From contig WFSH01000042.1 in NCBI GenBank assembly GCA_015486145.1, positions 1 to 31,682 of the forward strand: a DNA stretch of 31,682 bases, given 5' to 3'. The notes beneath the pieces are model-generated. The model made no database searches and was not told the origin of the DNA. It saw nothing but the letters and a program-made list of their open reading frames with translations. Below are positions 15,506-23,662 of this stretch, piece by piece. Within the stretch, counting starts at the first letter, position 1, and every line of letters begins with the position of its first letter. The DNA comes from Mesoaciditogaceae bacterium. Its GTDB lineage: Bacteria; Thermotogota; Thermotogae; Mesoaciditogales; Mesoaciditogaceae. A program made the translations under genes and the position numbers.

Positions 15506-15559
15506 CAAATCGAAGGAATTTTAAAGAAATAGCCAATAAGAAACGAAAAACAAACATAA

Positions 15560-15585
15560 AGGTGATTTTTCGTTAAAAATCACCT
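15560..15585. terminator. Terminator after the aminotransferase gene
   Basis: AGGTGATTTTT (15560-15570) and AAAAATCACCT (15575-15585) form a perfect 11-bp stem with loop CGTT. On the minus strand it is followed by the T-rich TTATGTTTGTTTTT. It starts 32 nt after the aminotransferase stop codon and separates that operon from yicC. Confidence 0.8.
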
Positions 15586-15616
15586 GATTTCATCTATTAT
15601 TGTCGTTAATTTATTT

Positions 15617-16444
15617 TTACCAAAGAGATTGATCACTGAAGATATAAGGCCTGAAGTTTTCCATCAAAAGAGAGGTCAAACCACCTGGCTCACTTTCAAA
15701 TAAAACTCTGTTCTCTATCCTTCTCACTGGAATTATTTCGGCACTCGTCCGAGTTAAAAAGATTTCAGAGCAGTTAAAAAGTTCGTCCACATCGATTCTT
15801 CTTTCTTCCACAACTATTCCAAGTGATCTGGCAAGTTCTATCACTACGTTTCTCGTTATTCCATCAAGTATGCCCGTTTCGAGTGAAGGTGTCACGACTA
15901 TTCCGTTCTCGACCAAAAAAATGTTGCTTATGCTCCCTTCGGCTACAAACCCTTCATGACTTAGGAAAATAACTTCGTAGAATTCCGCTTTTTCATGACG
16001 GGCTAATCTTAGATGAGCTTGAGAATTGGTTTTAAGAGTTGGAGGGATCGAAACCCGCGGAATTTTGCGGAATCTTGATATTCCAATATTCACACCGTAA
16101 GTGTAGAGATCTTCATCGGGTGCTTGAAGTTCAAGAATGTACACGAGAAAATTTGTTTTTTTCCCGTCGCCAGCTGTAAGCATTACACGAATGGTGCAGT
16201 CTTGTTCGATGTCATCTATTCCCTCATAAAGAATATCTCTAAATCTCTCGAAATTCAGATGGAACGGTAAATGCATGATTTCGGCAGAGCGCTTGAATCT
16301 CACGTAGTGTTGGTACGGAGCAAAGACTTTTTTTGTGTAAGTCCTTAAACTTTCGTAAACGCCTTCTCCGTACATAAAACCACGATCGGTGACGCTTATT
16401 TGTACGTTTCCGTCAAACCATTGGTCGTTGATGTAAACTTTCAT
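15617..16444 (-). CDS. Fold-type IV PLP aminotransferase (BCAT-like)
   Basis: The protein has 275 residues from ATG 16444, which overlaps the mtaB stop as ATGA and follows GAGGGGGTG. It belongs to the class IV aminotransferase family: VTDRGFMYGEGVYESLRTY at the N-terminus, the PLP lysine K138 in PTLKTNSQAHLRLA, and the cofactor-binding EGSISNIFLVENG around E169, then LETGILDGITRN. The family includes branched-chain aminotransferase, D-amino acid aminotransferase and aminodeoxychorismate lyase. Sequence alone does not decide between them; the short length argues against classic IlvE. It is last in its operon. Confidence 0.85.
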   Translation of the reverse strand: MKVYINDQWFDGNVQISVTDRGFMYGEGVYESLRTYTKKVFAPYQHYVRFKRSAEIMHLPFHLNFERFRDILYEGIDDIEQDCTIRVMLTAGDGKKTNFLVYILELQAPDEDLYTYGVNIGISRFRKIPRVSIPPTLKTNSQAHLRLARHEKAEFYEVIFLSHEGFVAEGSISNIFLVENGIVVTPSLETGILDGITRNVVIELARSLGIVVEERRIDVDELFNCSEIFLTRTSAEIIPVRRIENRVLFESEPGGLTSLLMENFRPYIFSDQSLW

Positions 16445-17658
16445 GAGTGCACCCCCTCGATTTTGCATTCCACAAAATTGCCCTCTTTAGCTTCACATTT
16501 TACTTTATGACGAACGTAATACTGATCCAAGCCCTCAACCGTGTCGTTCTTGGTGTGTTCTACAAGTATACGTTGTAAAGTACCTTCAAGTTTTTTGAGA
16601 TAATTTTTTGAAAGTTCCCGAGCCAAAGATTTCAATATCTTCACCCTTTTTTTCTTGATTTCTTCCTTAATTTGCCCTTTCATGGTTGAAGCCAATGTGT
16701 GAGGTTTTGCGGAAAATGGGAAAACGTGTATTCTTGAAACTTGCATTTCTTTAAGAAGATCATAAGTCTCTTGAAAATCTTTCTCCGTTTCTCCAGGGAA
16801 ACCAACGATCACGTCGGTGGAAAATGCGAATTTGTTGTCCATGTTCTTGAAAATTTTTACCACGTTCAAAATATCTTGAGAACTGTAATGACGATTCATT
16901 CTTTTCAACACATCGTCCGAACCGCTCTGCATGGAAAGATGGATATGGTGGCAAAGCTTGGGGTTTTCAAAAAGGTCTGACAAATTCGCGGCACTTAGGG
17001 GATCGAGTGAACCAAGTCTCAATCGAAAATCGGATTCAAGTTCTAAAATGGATTCTACGAGATCGTGGAGATCCACATTACCGTCTTTGTACAGGGCAAT
17101 GTTTATGCCGGTGAGCACTATCTCTTTGATACCAGATCTGATCATCTCTTGTATTTCCTCTATTACGGTACGCAGAGGTTTGGAACGTATGCGTGTACCA
17201 CGAAAATGCGGTATGGCACAGTAACTACATCCCCAATTGCAACCGTTTTCTATGCCTAAGAAAGCTCGTGTGTGATTGGGCATCTTTTCTATCGTGTATT
17301 TCAGATCGTCTTTGAGATGATAAATTGGATCTGAAAACAGACCTGTTTTGTCAATAAAATCAGAAATTCGTAGTTTTTCACCGTTACCGAGGATCAGGGT
17401 AAAATCATCAACTTTTCTGTCGTGAACCACACATCCTGTGAATATTATTTTTGAGTTGAGATTGATTTTTTGAAAATGTCTTGCCATTTGCAGAGACTTT
17501 CTGCTGGCTTCTTGGGTTACGGCGCAACTGTTTATCACAATGATGTCAGCATCCTCTGGCTTGCTTCTCACATTTCCACTATATCTCAGAAGCTTATCTA
17601 TTTGCGCGCTTTCGTACTGATTAAACTTACAACCCAACGTATGTACGTAGTACCTCAC
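16441..17658 (-). CDS. mtaB: tRNA threonylcarbamoyladenosine methylthiotransferase MtaB
   Basis: This radical SAM enzyme adds a methylthio group to t6A37 of tRNAs that read ANN codons, forming ms2t6A. It has 405 residues. The N-terminal TLGCKFNQYES with C10, C45 and C76 binds the auxiliary iron-sulfur cluster; the radical SAM motif CNWGCSYC (C140, C144, C147) binds the second; a C-terminal TRAM-like tail follows. The sequence TLGCK(V/F)NQYES separates it from MiaB and RimO. The start is GTG 17658, overlapping the CBS gene stop as GTGA. Confidence 0.92.
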   Translation of the reverse strand: MRYYVHTLGCKFNQYESAQIDKLLRYSGNVRSKPEDADIIVINSCAVTQEASRKSLQMARHFQKINLNSKIIFTGCVVHDRKVDDFTLILGNGEKLRISDFIDKTGLFSDPIYHLKDDLKYTIEKMPNHTRAFLGIENGCNWGCSYCAIPHFRGTRIRSKPLRTVIEEIQEMIRSGIKEIVLTGINIALYKDGNVDLHDLVESILELESDFRLRLGSLDPLSAANLSDLFENPKLCHHIHLSMQSGSDDVLKRMNRHYSSQDILNVVKIFKNMDNKFAFSTDVIVGFPGETEKDFQETYDLLKEMQVSRIHVFPFSAKPHTLASTMKGQIKEEIKKKRVKILKSLARELSKNYLKKLEGTLQRILVEHTKNDTVEGLDQYYVRHKVKCEAKEGNFVECKIEGVHS

Positions 17659-18092
17659 TTCAAGAGAGCCTCCAAAAGGTTGGCACGCGTTGCGATACCG
17701 GCTAAATGATCTTCTTCATCTATTACGGGCACAAATCTGTAACCGCGTTTAATCACCAACGTGGCGGCGCTCAGAAGAGTATCGGTGGTTTTCAAGACGT
17801 CCACTTTTTTAGTCATGTAATTGGATATTGGCTCGTTTTTTATCTCATCCAACCTCTTTTTCACGAGATTTGTGTCGGGTATAAAGGCGGTGGAATGAAG
17901 CATTTCCATATAACTTGGTATAATGGCGTGAATTATATCACTTTCAGTTACCACCCCTATAACATACATTTCGCTGTTCACCACTGGCATACCCGAACGC
18001 AACTGCCGAACACAAGCATGAATGAACTCTTCAACTGTTTCATCGATGAATATAGCGGTCACGTCTTTTTCCATGAAATCGATGACTCTCAT
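17655..18092 (-). CDS. CBS-domain pair protein
   Basis: The protein has 145 residues made up of two CBS domains and nothing else: one from VIDFMEKDVTAIFIDETVEE to ESDIIHAI (about 3-57) and one from ISNYMTKKVDVLKTTDTL to the end (about 88-145). The linker is helical. CBS pairs bind adenine nucleotides or SAM and sense energy state. The partner is unknown; it is translationally coupled to the upstream PfkB kinase (ATGA overlap) and to mtaB downstream. Confidence 0.9.
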   Translation of the reverse strand: MRVIDFMEKDVTAIFIDETVEEFIHACVRQLRSGMPVVNSEMYVIGVVTESDIIHAIIPSYMEMLHSTAFIPDTNLVKKRLDEIKNEPISNYMTKKVDVLKTTDTLLSAATLVIKRGYRFVPVIDEEDHLAGIATRANLLEALLK

Positions 18093-19045
18093 GTTGAAAT
18101 ACGCTCCAACCCTACAAACTTTAGCCCGTTGTTCATTCCCTCTACACCGCCGATATCTTTTTCTTTCGTCAATTCATCCGCAATTGCTGCAGCCATGCCG
18201 TAACGAGCACTTTCAAGAAAGTCTTTTTCATTAAGCATGCCGTATATCAAGCCCGCAATGTAGGCATCCCCAACGCCTAAAAGATTCTCACTTTTTAGTT
18301 TGGTTTTCATCTTGAAAAGGTATGTCCATTCGGGAGTTACAACAAGATCATTTTTGACTTCGAAAGAGTATATGACCATTTTGATACCCATTTTCAACAT
18401 TTCTTTAGCTGAATCAACGTAGTCTTCAAGGGTTTTCAAACTTTTTCCCATTACGATCTTCGAGCCGCGTATATCTGGCTTTACTATGGTAGGTTTAGCC
18501 TTTACGGCATGTGTCAACAGTTCACCATGCACGTTAACTATGGTGGTAACATTCAACCTTTTAGCCTCTTCAATCATCACGTTGTATATGTCAAGCGGGA
18601 CACCCGTGGGAACGGTTCCACCTATCACACATATTTTAGCTCTGGAGAGCAAGGCAACGTATTTTTTCATAAAAAGATTTAAATGTTTCTCGTCAACTTC
18701 TGGGCCTGGCAGGTTGAATTCAGTTATTGTATTTCCTTTTCTGTCCACGACACTCATGTTTTCACGAGTCTCGTCTTCCACGTATAAAAAACTGGTTGTA
18801 ATTCTATCATGATCCCTTTTTAGTTTCATGTGGAACATTCTTCCAGTAAGACCACCAACCACACCAAGTGCCACAGATTTAATACCCAGTTGATCTAAGT
18901 AAATAGAAACGTTTATACCCTTTCCTCCAGGTGAAATGTGAATCTTCGTGGGATCGAAGATACGGTGAATATTTCCCACTTGGAGATCATCAACTTCTAT
19001 TACTCTGTCCAAAGCGGGATTAAGGGTAACTGTGAGAACATCCAT
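18089..19045 (-). CDS. PfkB-family sugar kinase (1-phosphofructokinase-like)
   Basis: The protein has 318 residues. It resembles the FruK/LacC branch: the opening VTLNPALDRVIEV, the first PfkB signature GGKGINVSIYLDQLG (40-54), and the catalytic aspartate D260 in LLGVGDAYIAG. Two differences from FruK stand out: the usual KPNxxE is KPDIRG, and GAGD is GVGD. No fructose PTS or other sugar transport gene is nearby, so the substrate could be fructose 1-phosphate, tagatose 6-phosphate or another phosphosugar. ATG 19045 follows GGAGGAG and lies one base after the ABC-like gene. Confidence 0.85.
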   Translation of the reverse strand: MDVLTVTLNPALDRVIEVDDLQVGNIHRIFDPTKIHISPGGKGINVSIYLDQLGIKSVALGVVGGLTGRMFHMKLKRDHDRITTSFLYVEDETRENMSVVDRKGNTITEFNLPGPEVDEKHLNLFMKKYVALLSRAKICVIGGTVPTGVPLDIYNVMIEEAKRLNVTTIVNVHGELLTHAVKAKPTIVKPDIRGSKIVMGKSLKTLEDYVDSAKEMLKMGIKMVIYSFEVKNDLVVTPEWTYLFKMKTKLKSENLLGVGDAYIAGLIYGMLNEKDFLESARYGMAAAIADELTKEKDIGGVEGMNNGLKFVGLERIST

Positions 19046-19046
19046 T

Positions 19047-19766
19047 TTACTCCTCCTTGGCGAAGCCCAGAATCATCTCTTTTTTACTACCGTTAAATTG
19101 AATTTTCCCATTGCGTAAGACCACTATCCAATCTGAAATTGCAAGGAAATTCGGTAATCTTCTCGTGGCGAGAATCAAGGTGTATTTCTCTTTTAATGAT
19201 AGCACAATATTTTGTACTTTCAAAGCAGCCTCGTCATCCAAGTGATCGACAATGCAGTCAAGTGCCACTATTTCTGGCTCTCTCAGCAAAGCCATGAAGA
19301 GTAAAAACAGCACTCGGATGTTTCCATGAAGTTCTCCAACTCGCGTGTACAGTCCTTTTTCGAGCAAATCGATGATCCCCAATTTTTTTAAAAGTTCTAT
19401 CATGTGATCGGAGTAAAGATCTACCCCGTTTCCCTTCACGAGTTTTATTATTTGGTTAACGGTTAAGGAGGAAAGACTTTCTATGAAGGAAGTATCTATG
19501 TAAGCAATTTTCTCTCTTAGTTTCTTCCTGTTCAATTTCTTGATATTTTCCCCATGAAATAGGGCAGCCCCACTATCCTGTATAGATTCAAAAAGCTCTT
19601 CGTTCAAATGCACCATACTTCTCAGTAACGCGGATTTTCCCGAGTCTCTTGGGCCATAAAGAAGAGTAACACTCCCCCTCTGCAACTTTAATGAAAAATT
19701 GTCAACGAACTTTTTCTCACCTATCCATAAAGAAAAGTTTTTGAACTCAAACAACGAATCTTCCAT
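19047..19766 (-). CDS. Degenerate PstB-like ABC ATPase
   Basis: The protein has 239 residues and the ABC nucleotide-binding fold, with overall resemblance to PstB (phosphate importer ATPase), for example LKEKYTLILATRR where PstB has a similar stretch ending TH. Walker A is present: GPRDSGKSA (38-46). Nearly everything else is lost. The Q-loop glutamine is missing (IAYIDTSF), the LSGGQ signature is replaced by ELHGN (145-149), the Walker B catalytic glutamate is Cys171 (VALDCIVDHLDDE), and the H-loop histidine is Arg202. It may bind ATP but is unlikely to hydrolyse it as a normal dimer. No membrane partner is next to it. The intact open frame and tight operon position argue that it is not a decaying pseudogene. 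Confidence 0.85.
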   Translation of the reverse strand: MEDSLFEFKNFSLWIGEKKFVDNFSLKLQRGSVTLLYGPRDSGKSALLRSMVHLNEELFESIQDSGAALFHGENIKKLNRKKLREKIAYIDTSFIESLSSLTVNQIIKLVKGNGVDLYSDHMIELLKKLGIIDLLEKGLYTRVGELHGNIRVLFLLFMALLREPEIVALDCIVDHLDDEAALKVQNIVLSLKEKYTLILATRRLPNFLAISDWIVVLRNGKIQFNGSKKEMILGFAKEE

Positions 19767-19772
19767 ACAAAA

Positions 19773-19925
19773 TCACTCTCGAGATTTTTTCTTTATGCCA
19801 CAGCCTTCAAGAGAGCGCCTAACGAATTCAACGTTTGCGTCCTTTTTGTTCATCCGCATCATTTTTAACAGTTCAAACTGTGATACGATCCTTGGATTAT
19901 CCAACACCCTCTTGAACTTTTCCAT
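19773..19925 (-). CDS. Small unknown protein, 50 residues
   Basis: ATG 19925 opens a 50-residue frame that ends in TGA at 19775-19773, six bases before the ABC-like gene. A binding site GGAAGGTG lies just upstream. The sequence begins MEKFKRVLDNPRIVSQFELL and is basic and helical, with one cysteine near the end (GCGIKKK) and no membrane segment. I do not recognise a family. The tight spacing, good binding site and coding-like composition support it as the first gene of the ABC-pfkB-CBS-mtaB operon. Confidence 0.6.
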   Translation of the reverse strand: MEKFKRVLDNPRIVSQFELLKMMRMNKKDANVEFVRRSLEGCGIKKKSRE

Positions 19926-19961
19926 CTACACACCTTCCCTTCAAATCTTGATTCAACATAT

Positions 19962-19967
19962 AGTATA
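19962..19967 (-). promoter_or_regulatory. Possible -10 box for the pfkB operon
   Basis: Minus-strand TATACT (19967-19962) lies about 37 nt before the start of the 50-residue gene, in the 118-nt gap after glpP. No convincing -35 box is visible. Since glpP lacks a clear terminator, read-through from the recA-rny operon is also possible. Confidence 0.3.
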
Positions 19968-20043
19968 CAAAGAAGGTTTTTCTTTAGTTTATACTGAGCT
20001 TGAAGAGATGATTAAGATTGAGATCCCGTGAACGAAAAACGTT

Positions 20044-20598
20044 TCAAAAAGGTATTTTGTGAAACTCTTTCCAAACTTTTTTTAATTCACCACCAATCGA
20101 TACTGCATCCACACCACTTTCAAAAAGATTTTCAACCTCATAAGCGGACGAGATAAGCCCAGCAGCTATGATAAACAAATCTGGATTTACACTTTTAAGT
20201 GTTGAAACGAGTTTTGGAAGAACGGCAGCAGGCAGTATTTCGATGTTTTTTATGTGTAAGAGGTGATGAAGCCCGCTTCTTACCGCGTGAGAATCAAGGG
20301 CAAAAAATCTTAAAATTGCGGGCATGCCCACTCTTTCACATTCCTTAACAAGCGAAAGTTTTGTCGTTATTATGCCATAGGCACCTTTGTCTTTCAGGAA
20401 TTTTATAGCTGCTTTGTTCTTTTCGAGCCCTTCCACAAAATCCACGTCAATCCATACTTTTTTTGAAGGAAAAAGACGCACACGATCCCCAACATTGGAA
20501 ATCGTGGCGCCCAGCAGAAAGATCGTTTCACATTTTTCTGGTATATCTTGAATATGGGTATCAGGCCAAACAGCTGCTATGATCTCTCTTTTTTTCAT
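20044..20598 (-). CDS. glpP: GlpP-family antiterminator
   Basis: The protein has 184 residues and matches the GlpP family: IFLLGATISNV, a VWIDVDFVEGLEKN strand-loop, YGIITTKLSLVKECERVGMPAILRFFALDS, then IEILPAAVLPKL and a C-terminal IIAAGLISSAYEVENLFESGVDAVSIGG. In Bacillus, GlpP binds glycerol 3-phosphate and prevents early termination in the glpFK and glpD leaders. No glycerol genes are in this window, so the target is elsewhere or the ligand differs. ATG 20598 overlaps the rny stop as ATGA, an unusual linkage of two RNA-acting proteins. Confidence 0.85.
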   Translation of the reverse strand: MKKREIIAAVWPDTHIQDIPEKCETIFLLGATISNVGDRVRLFPSKKVWIDVDFVEGLEKNKAAIKFLKDKGAYGIITTKLSLVKECERVGMPAILRFFALDSHAVRSGLHHLLHIKNIEILPAAVLPKLVSTLKSVNPDLFIIAAGLISSAYEVENLFESGVDAVSIGGELKKVWKEFHKIPF

Positions 20599-22139
20599 TT
20601 TGCATACTCGATGCTTCTTTTTTCTCTGATTACCACCACTTTGAGTTGACCTGGATATTCCATGGTTTCTTCGATTTTCCGCGCTATGTCGTACGCCATC
20701 TTGTCAGCTAACTCATCATCGATTTTGTCAGGTTCCACAATGACTCTAATCTCACGGCCGGCTTGGATGGCATAAGCTTTTGTTACGTACTTATGATTTG
20801 CGGCAATCTCTTCGAGTCTTTGAAGCCTTTTTATGTAAATATCAAGGCTTTCCCGTCTGGCACCCGGCCTTGCGGCGCTTATGGCATCGGCAGCTGCCAC
20901 GAGCACGGCTTCTGGACTTTGAAATGGCACTTCCTCGTGGTGAGCTTGGATCATGTTAACGACCATATTCTTTTCACGGTAACGCTTTGCAAGTTCACCA
21001 CCTATCAACGCGTGAGTGCCCTGAACTTCATGATCTACCGCTTTTCCTATGTCATGAAGCAGGGCGCCTCGTTTGACCATTTCAACGTTTAATCCGAGCT
21101 CTTCAGCCATCATGGCAGCCAATTGAGCAACTTCTATGGAATGTACAAGCACGTTTTGCCCAAAGCTTGTTCTGAATTTCAATCTTCCGAGTAACTTGAG
21201 TAATTCCGGATGCATGTTTGAGATTCCGACTGTTAATATGGCCTTTTTGCCCTCGTCGCGTACGGCTTTTTCAATTTCCCTTTTTGATCTTTCATAAATT
21301 TCCTCGATCATGGCGGGATGTATTCTCCCGTCGTCTATCAATCTTTCGAGGGTTATTCTCGCTATTTCTCGTCTCAATGGGTTGAAAGAAGAAAGCACGA
21401 CGGTTTCTGGCGTGTCATCTATGATGAGGTCGACTCCGGTAAGGTTTTCAAATGCTCTGATATTTCGACCTTCACGTCCAATAATTCTTCCCTTCATGTC
21501 ATCGTTGGGAAGTTCAACGGATGAAACTGTTATTTCGTTCACGTATGTGCTTGCGTAACGTTGAATGGCGGTTGACATGATCCATTTGGCATTATTTTCC
21601 GCCTCTTCTTCGTATTTGCTTTTCAATTCTGTGTACATTTCTGCGAGGGTTCTTTCCATTTCATTTTTTGTCGCATCCAGTACTACTTGCCGAGCCTCTT
21701 CGGCACTGAGACCGGCGATCTCGTACAGTTTCTTTTTTTGGGCGTTTAAAGTTTCTTCGAGCTCTTTTTTCTCCTTGTTGGTTATTTCTTTCAGTTCTTC
21801 GAGTTTTTCTTCTTTTTTCGTTAGGGTTTCCTCTCTTTTGGTCAGAATGTCTTCACGTTTGGTGATTCTATCTTCGAGTTGTTTCAATTCTCCTCTTTGT
21901 TTTTTCATTTCCTTGTTGAAATCATCTCTCATAGAGGCAATGTCGTGTTTTGCCTCAACTATCATTCCTTTTTTCAGTTTCTGAGCCTCTTGTTCGGCAT
22001 TTTTGAGTATTTCACTTGCGCTTTCTTTTGCCCGTTTCTGTTCGTTCAACTCTTTGGTTTTACCCAGTTGATAACCCAGTATTACCGCGAGTATGACTAT
22101 CGGAACGAATATCAGTATGAGCATCAGTTCTTGGTTCAT
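20595..22139 (-). CDS. rny: Ribonuclease Y
   Basis: RNase Y is a membrane-anchored endonuclease that starts mRNA decay. I choose ATG 22139, seven bases after GGAGG; the open frame reaches 22199 but lacks a signal there. This gives 514 residues, the family norm. Order of parts: one N-terminal membrane helix (about 4-22), a long charged coiled coil (about 30-185, rich in TKREE-type repeats), a KH domain with GRIIGREGRNIRAFE (about 217-231), and the HD domain with H333 and LLHDIGKA (361-368). It overlaps the recX tail by 80 nt and is coupled to glpP. Confidence 0.95.
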   Translation of the reverse strand: MNQELMLILIFVPIVILAVILGYQLGKTKELNEQKRAKESASEILKNAEQEAQKLKKGMIVEAKHDIASMRDDFNKEMKKQRGELKQLEDRITKREDILTKREETLTKKEEKLEELKEITNKEKKELEETLNAQKKKLYEIAGLSAEEARQVVLDATKNEMERTLAEMYTELKSKYEEEAENNAKWIMSTAIQRYASTYVNEITVSSVELPNDDMKGRIIGREGRNIRAFENLTGVDLIIDDTPETVVLSSFNPLRREIARITLERLIDDGRIHPAMIEEIYERSKREIEKAVRDEGKKAILTVGISNMHPELLKLLGRLKFRTSFGQNVLVHSIEVAQLAAMMAEELGLNVEMVKRGALLHDIGKAVDHEVQGTHALIGGELAKRYREKNMVVNMIQAHHEEVPFQSPEAVLVAAADAISAARPGARRESLDIYIKRLQRLEEIAANHKYVTKAYAIQAGREIRVIVEPDKIDDELADKMAYDIARKIEETMEYPGQLKVVVIREKRSIEYAK

Positions 22140-22599
22140 CATCACACCTCCAATCATCGAAGATCTCCAGCAACTTTTCATGCACTGTATGTGAATCAAA
22201 TCCTCTCCTTATCAAACTTTCAGCGATCTTATCCCGTGGTTTTGTGGAGTGGGATCGTAAAAAGCGCTCAAACACTTTTTTCAGATCTATTTCTTGCATT
22301 GTCTCATCTAAAGTTTGAGAGATCAAATTTTCATTAACACCCAGCATTTTCAACTTGTAGCTTATATACCTTGGCCCTTTGCACTTCAGTTCAATTTCAT
22401 CTAGCGCAAAAAGTTTGGCAAATCTTCGATCATCTAATAATCCAGCTTTTTTCAATTCAGAGACAATCTTATTTGATGTTTCCTGAGAATAACCCTTTTT
22501 CTTCATTCTTTCCATGATTTCTTTCTCTGATCGAAGTCTGAACTTTAAGAGTTTCAGTGCGTAAGAACGGGCCCTTTCAAGATTGTGTGTTTGTTCCAT
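22060..22599 (-). CDS. recX: Regulatory protein RecX
   Basis: RecX binds RecA filaments and modulates their activity. The frame gives 179 residues from ATG 22599. Seen: the three-helix repeats RARSYALKLLKFRLRSEKEI, GLLDDRRFAKLFALDE, KCKGPRYISYKLKMLGV and the third repeat DKIAESLIRRGFD. The C-terminal 28 residues, rich in Asp, Thr and His, are encoded where rny begins in another frame, so they are shaped by the overlap and are probably not part of the fold. The start overlaps recA by 23 nt. Confidence 0.88.
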   Translation of the reverse strand: MEQTHNLERARSYALKLLKFRLRSEKEIMERMKKKGYSQETSNKIVSELKKAGLLDDRRFAKLFALDEIELKCKGPRYISYKLKMLGVNENLISQTLDETMQEIDLKKVFERFLRSHSTKPRDKIAESLIRRGFDSHTVHEKLLEIFDDWRCDDEPRTDAHTDIRSDSHTRGNTGLSTG

Positions 22600-23662
22600 C
22601 TTTGGGGGGCTCTTCTTCTTCTTTTTCTTCTTTCAAAAGTCCGTAGACTTTTTTTATTCGTTTTTCAAGCTCGTTGGAAAGTTCTGGATTTTCTTTTAAA
22701 AACTGTACAGCTTTATTTTTACCTTGACCGAGACTGATCTCTTCACCATTTGGTGCAAGATAGCTAAGCCACGAACCCCTTTTTGAAACGAGTTCTTCGT
22801 TAATACCCAGTTCAATGAGTTCATTTTCTCTGACAATTCCTTTGCCATAGATGATATCAAATCGAGCCTCACGAAAAGGTGGGGCCACTTTGTTTTTCAC
22901 AACTTTGACGTACGTTTCATTTCCTATGATCTTGTCTCCTTCCTTTATGGGACTTCTCCTTCTTATGTCGAGACGTATGGTTGCATAAAACTTCAAGGCG
23001 TTGCCACCACTGGTAGTCTCTGGATTTCCAAACATCACACCTATTTTCATTCTGATTTGATTTGTGAAAATCACTATGGTTTTGGATTTACTAACGTTTG
23101 CGGTTAACTTTCTCAGAGCTTGTGACATGAGTCTAGCTTGTAATCCCATCTGAGCATCTCCCATGGCTCCCTCGATCTCGGCGCGGGGAACCAAGGCAGC
23201 TACGGAATCTATCACGATCATATCCACGGCGTTCGATCTCACCAAGGTGTCGACGATCTCAAGTGCTTGCTCTCCACTGTCAGGTTGTGAGATGAGAAGA
23301 TGATTTATATCCACACCCAAATTTTTTGCGTAAACAGGATCGAGAGCATGTTCGGCGTCTACAAAAGCGGCCACTCCTCCTAATTTTTGAATTTCTGCCA
23401 GTGCATGGAGTGTTAAGGTCGTCTTGCCACTTGATTCCGGACCGTATATTTCTATCACCCTTCCTCTGGGGTATCCACCCACGCCGAGAGCCACATCAAG
23501 TGCAAGAGAACCAGAAGAAACTGTTTCTAAGTTTTTCACAACCTGTCCTTCTCCAAGAACCATTATGGATCCCTTTCCGAAATCCCTTTCTATTTGTTTT
23601 ATGGCATTTTCAAGAGCCTTTTCTTTGTTGGCGTCTTGACTTTCTTTTTTTGCGTTTTTCAT
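22577..23662 (-). CDS. recA: Recombinase RecA
   Basis: RecA forms filaments on single-stranded DNA for strand exchange and the SOS response. It has 361 residues. Seen: Walker A GPESSGKTT, the LDVALGVGGYPRGRVIEI segment, Walker B MIVIDSVAAL, loop L1 AEIEGAMGDAQMG, loop L2 FGNPETTSGGNALKFYA, and an acidic C-terminal tail. ATG 23662 follows GGGAGGTTTGAGAAT and overlaps the thpR stop by 4 nt. No SOS box is visible close by, consistent with recA being deep inside an operon. Confidence 0.98.
   Translation of the reverse strand: MKNAKKESQDANKEKALENAIKQIERDFGKGSIMVLGEGQVVKNLETVSSGSLALDVALGVGGYPRGRVIEIYGPESSGKTTLTLHALAEIQKLGGVAAFVDAEHALDPVYAKNLGVDINHLLISQPDSGEQALEIVDTLVRSNAVDMIVIDSVAALVPRAEIEGAMGDAQMGLQARLMSQALRKLTANVSKSKTIVIFTNQIRMKIGVMFGNPETTSGGNALKFYATIRLDIRRRSPIKEGDKIIGNETYVKVVKNKVAPPFREARFDIIYGKGIVRENELIELGINEELVSKRGSWLSYLAPNGEEISLGQGKNKAVQFLKENPELSNELEKRIKKVYGLLKEEKEEEEPPKDGTNTQS

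Noticed and set aside
17706..18203. 165-residue plus-strand open frame
   Set aside because: Antisense to the CBS-domain gene and the pfkB 3' end; composition (His, Tyr, Phe rich) is typical of a shadow frame.
21565..21984. Ser/Phe-rich plus-strand open frame
   Set aside because: Antisense shadow of the charged coiled coil of RNase Y; repeats of GAA/AAG read backwards as TTC/CTT.
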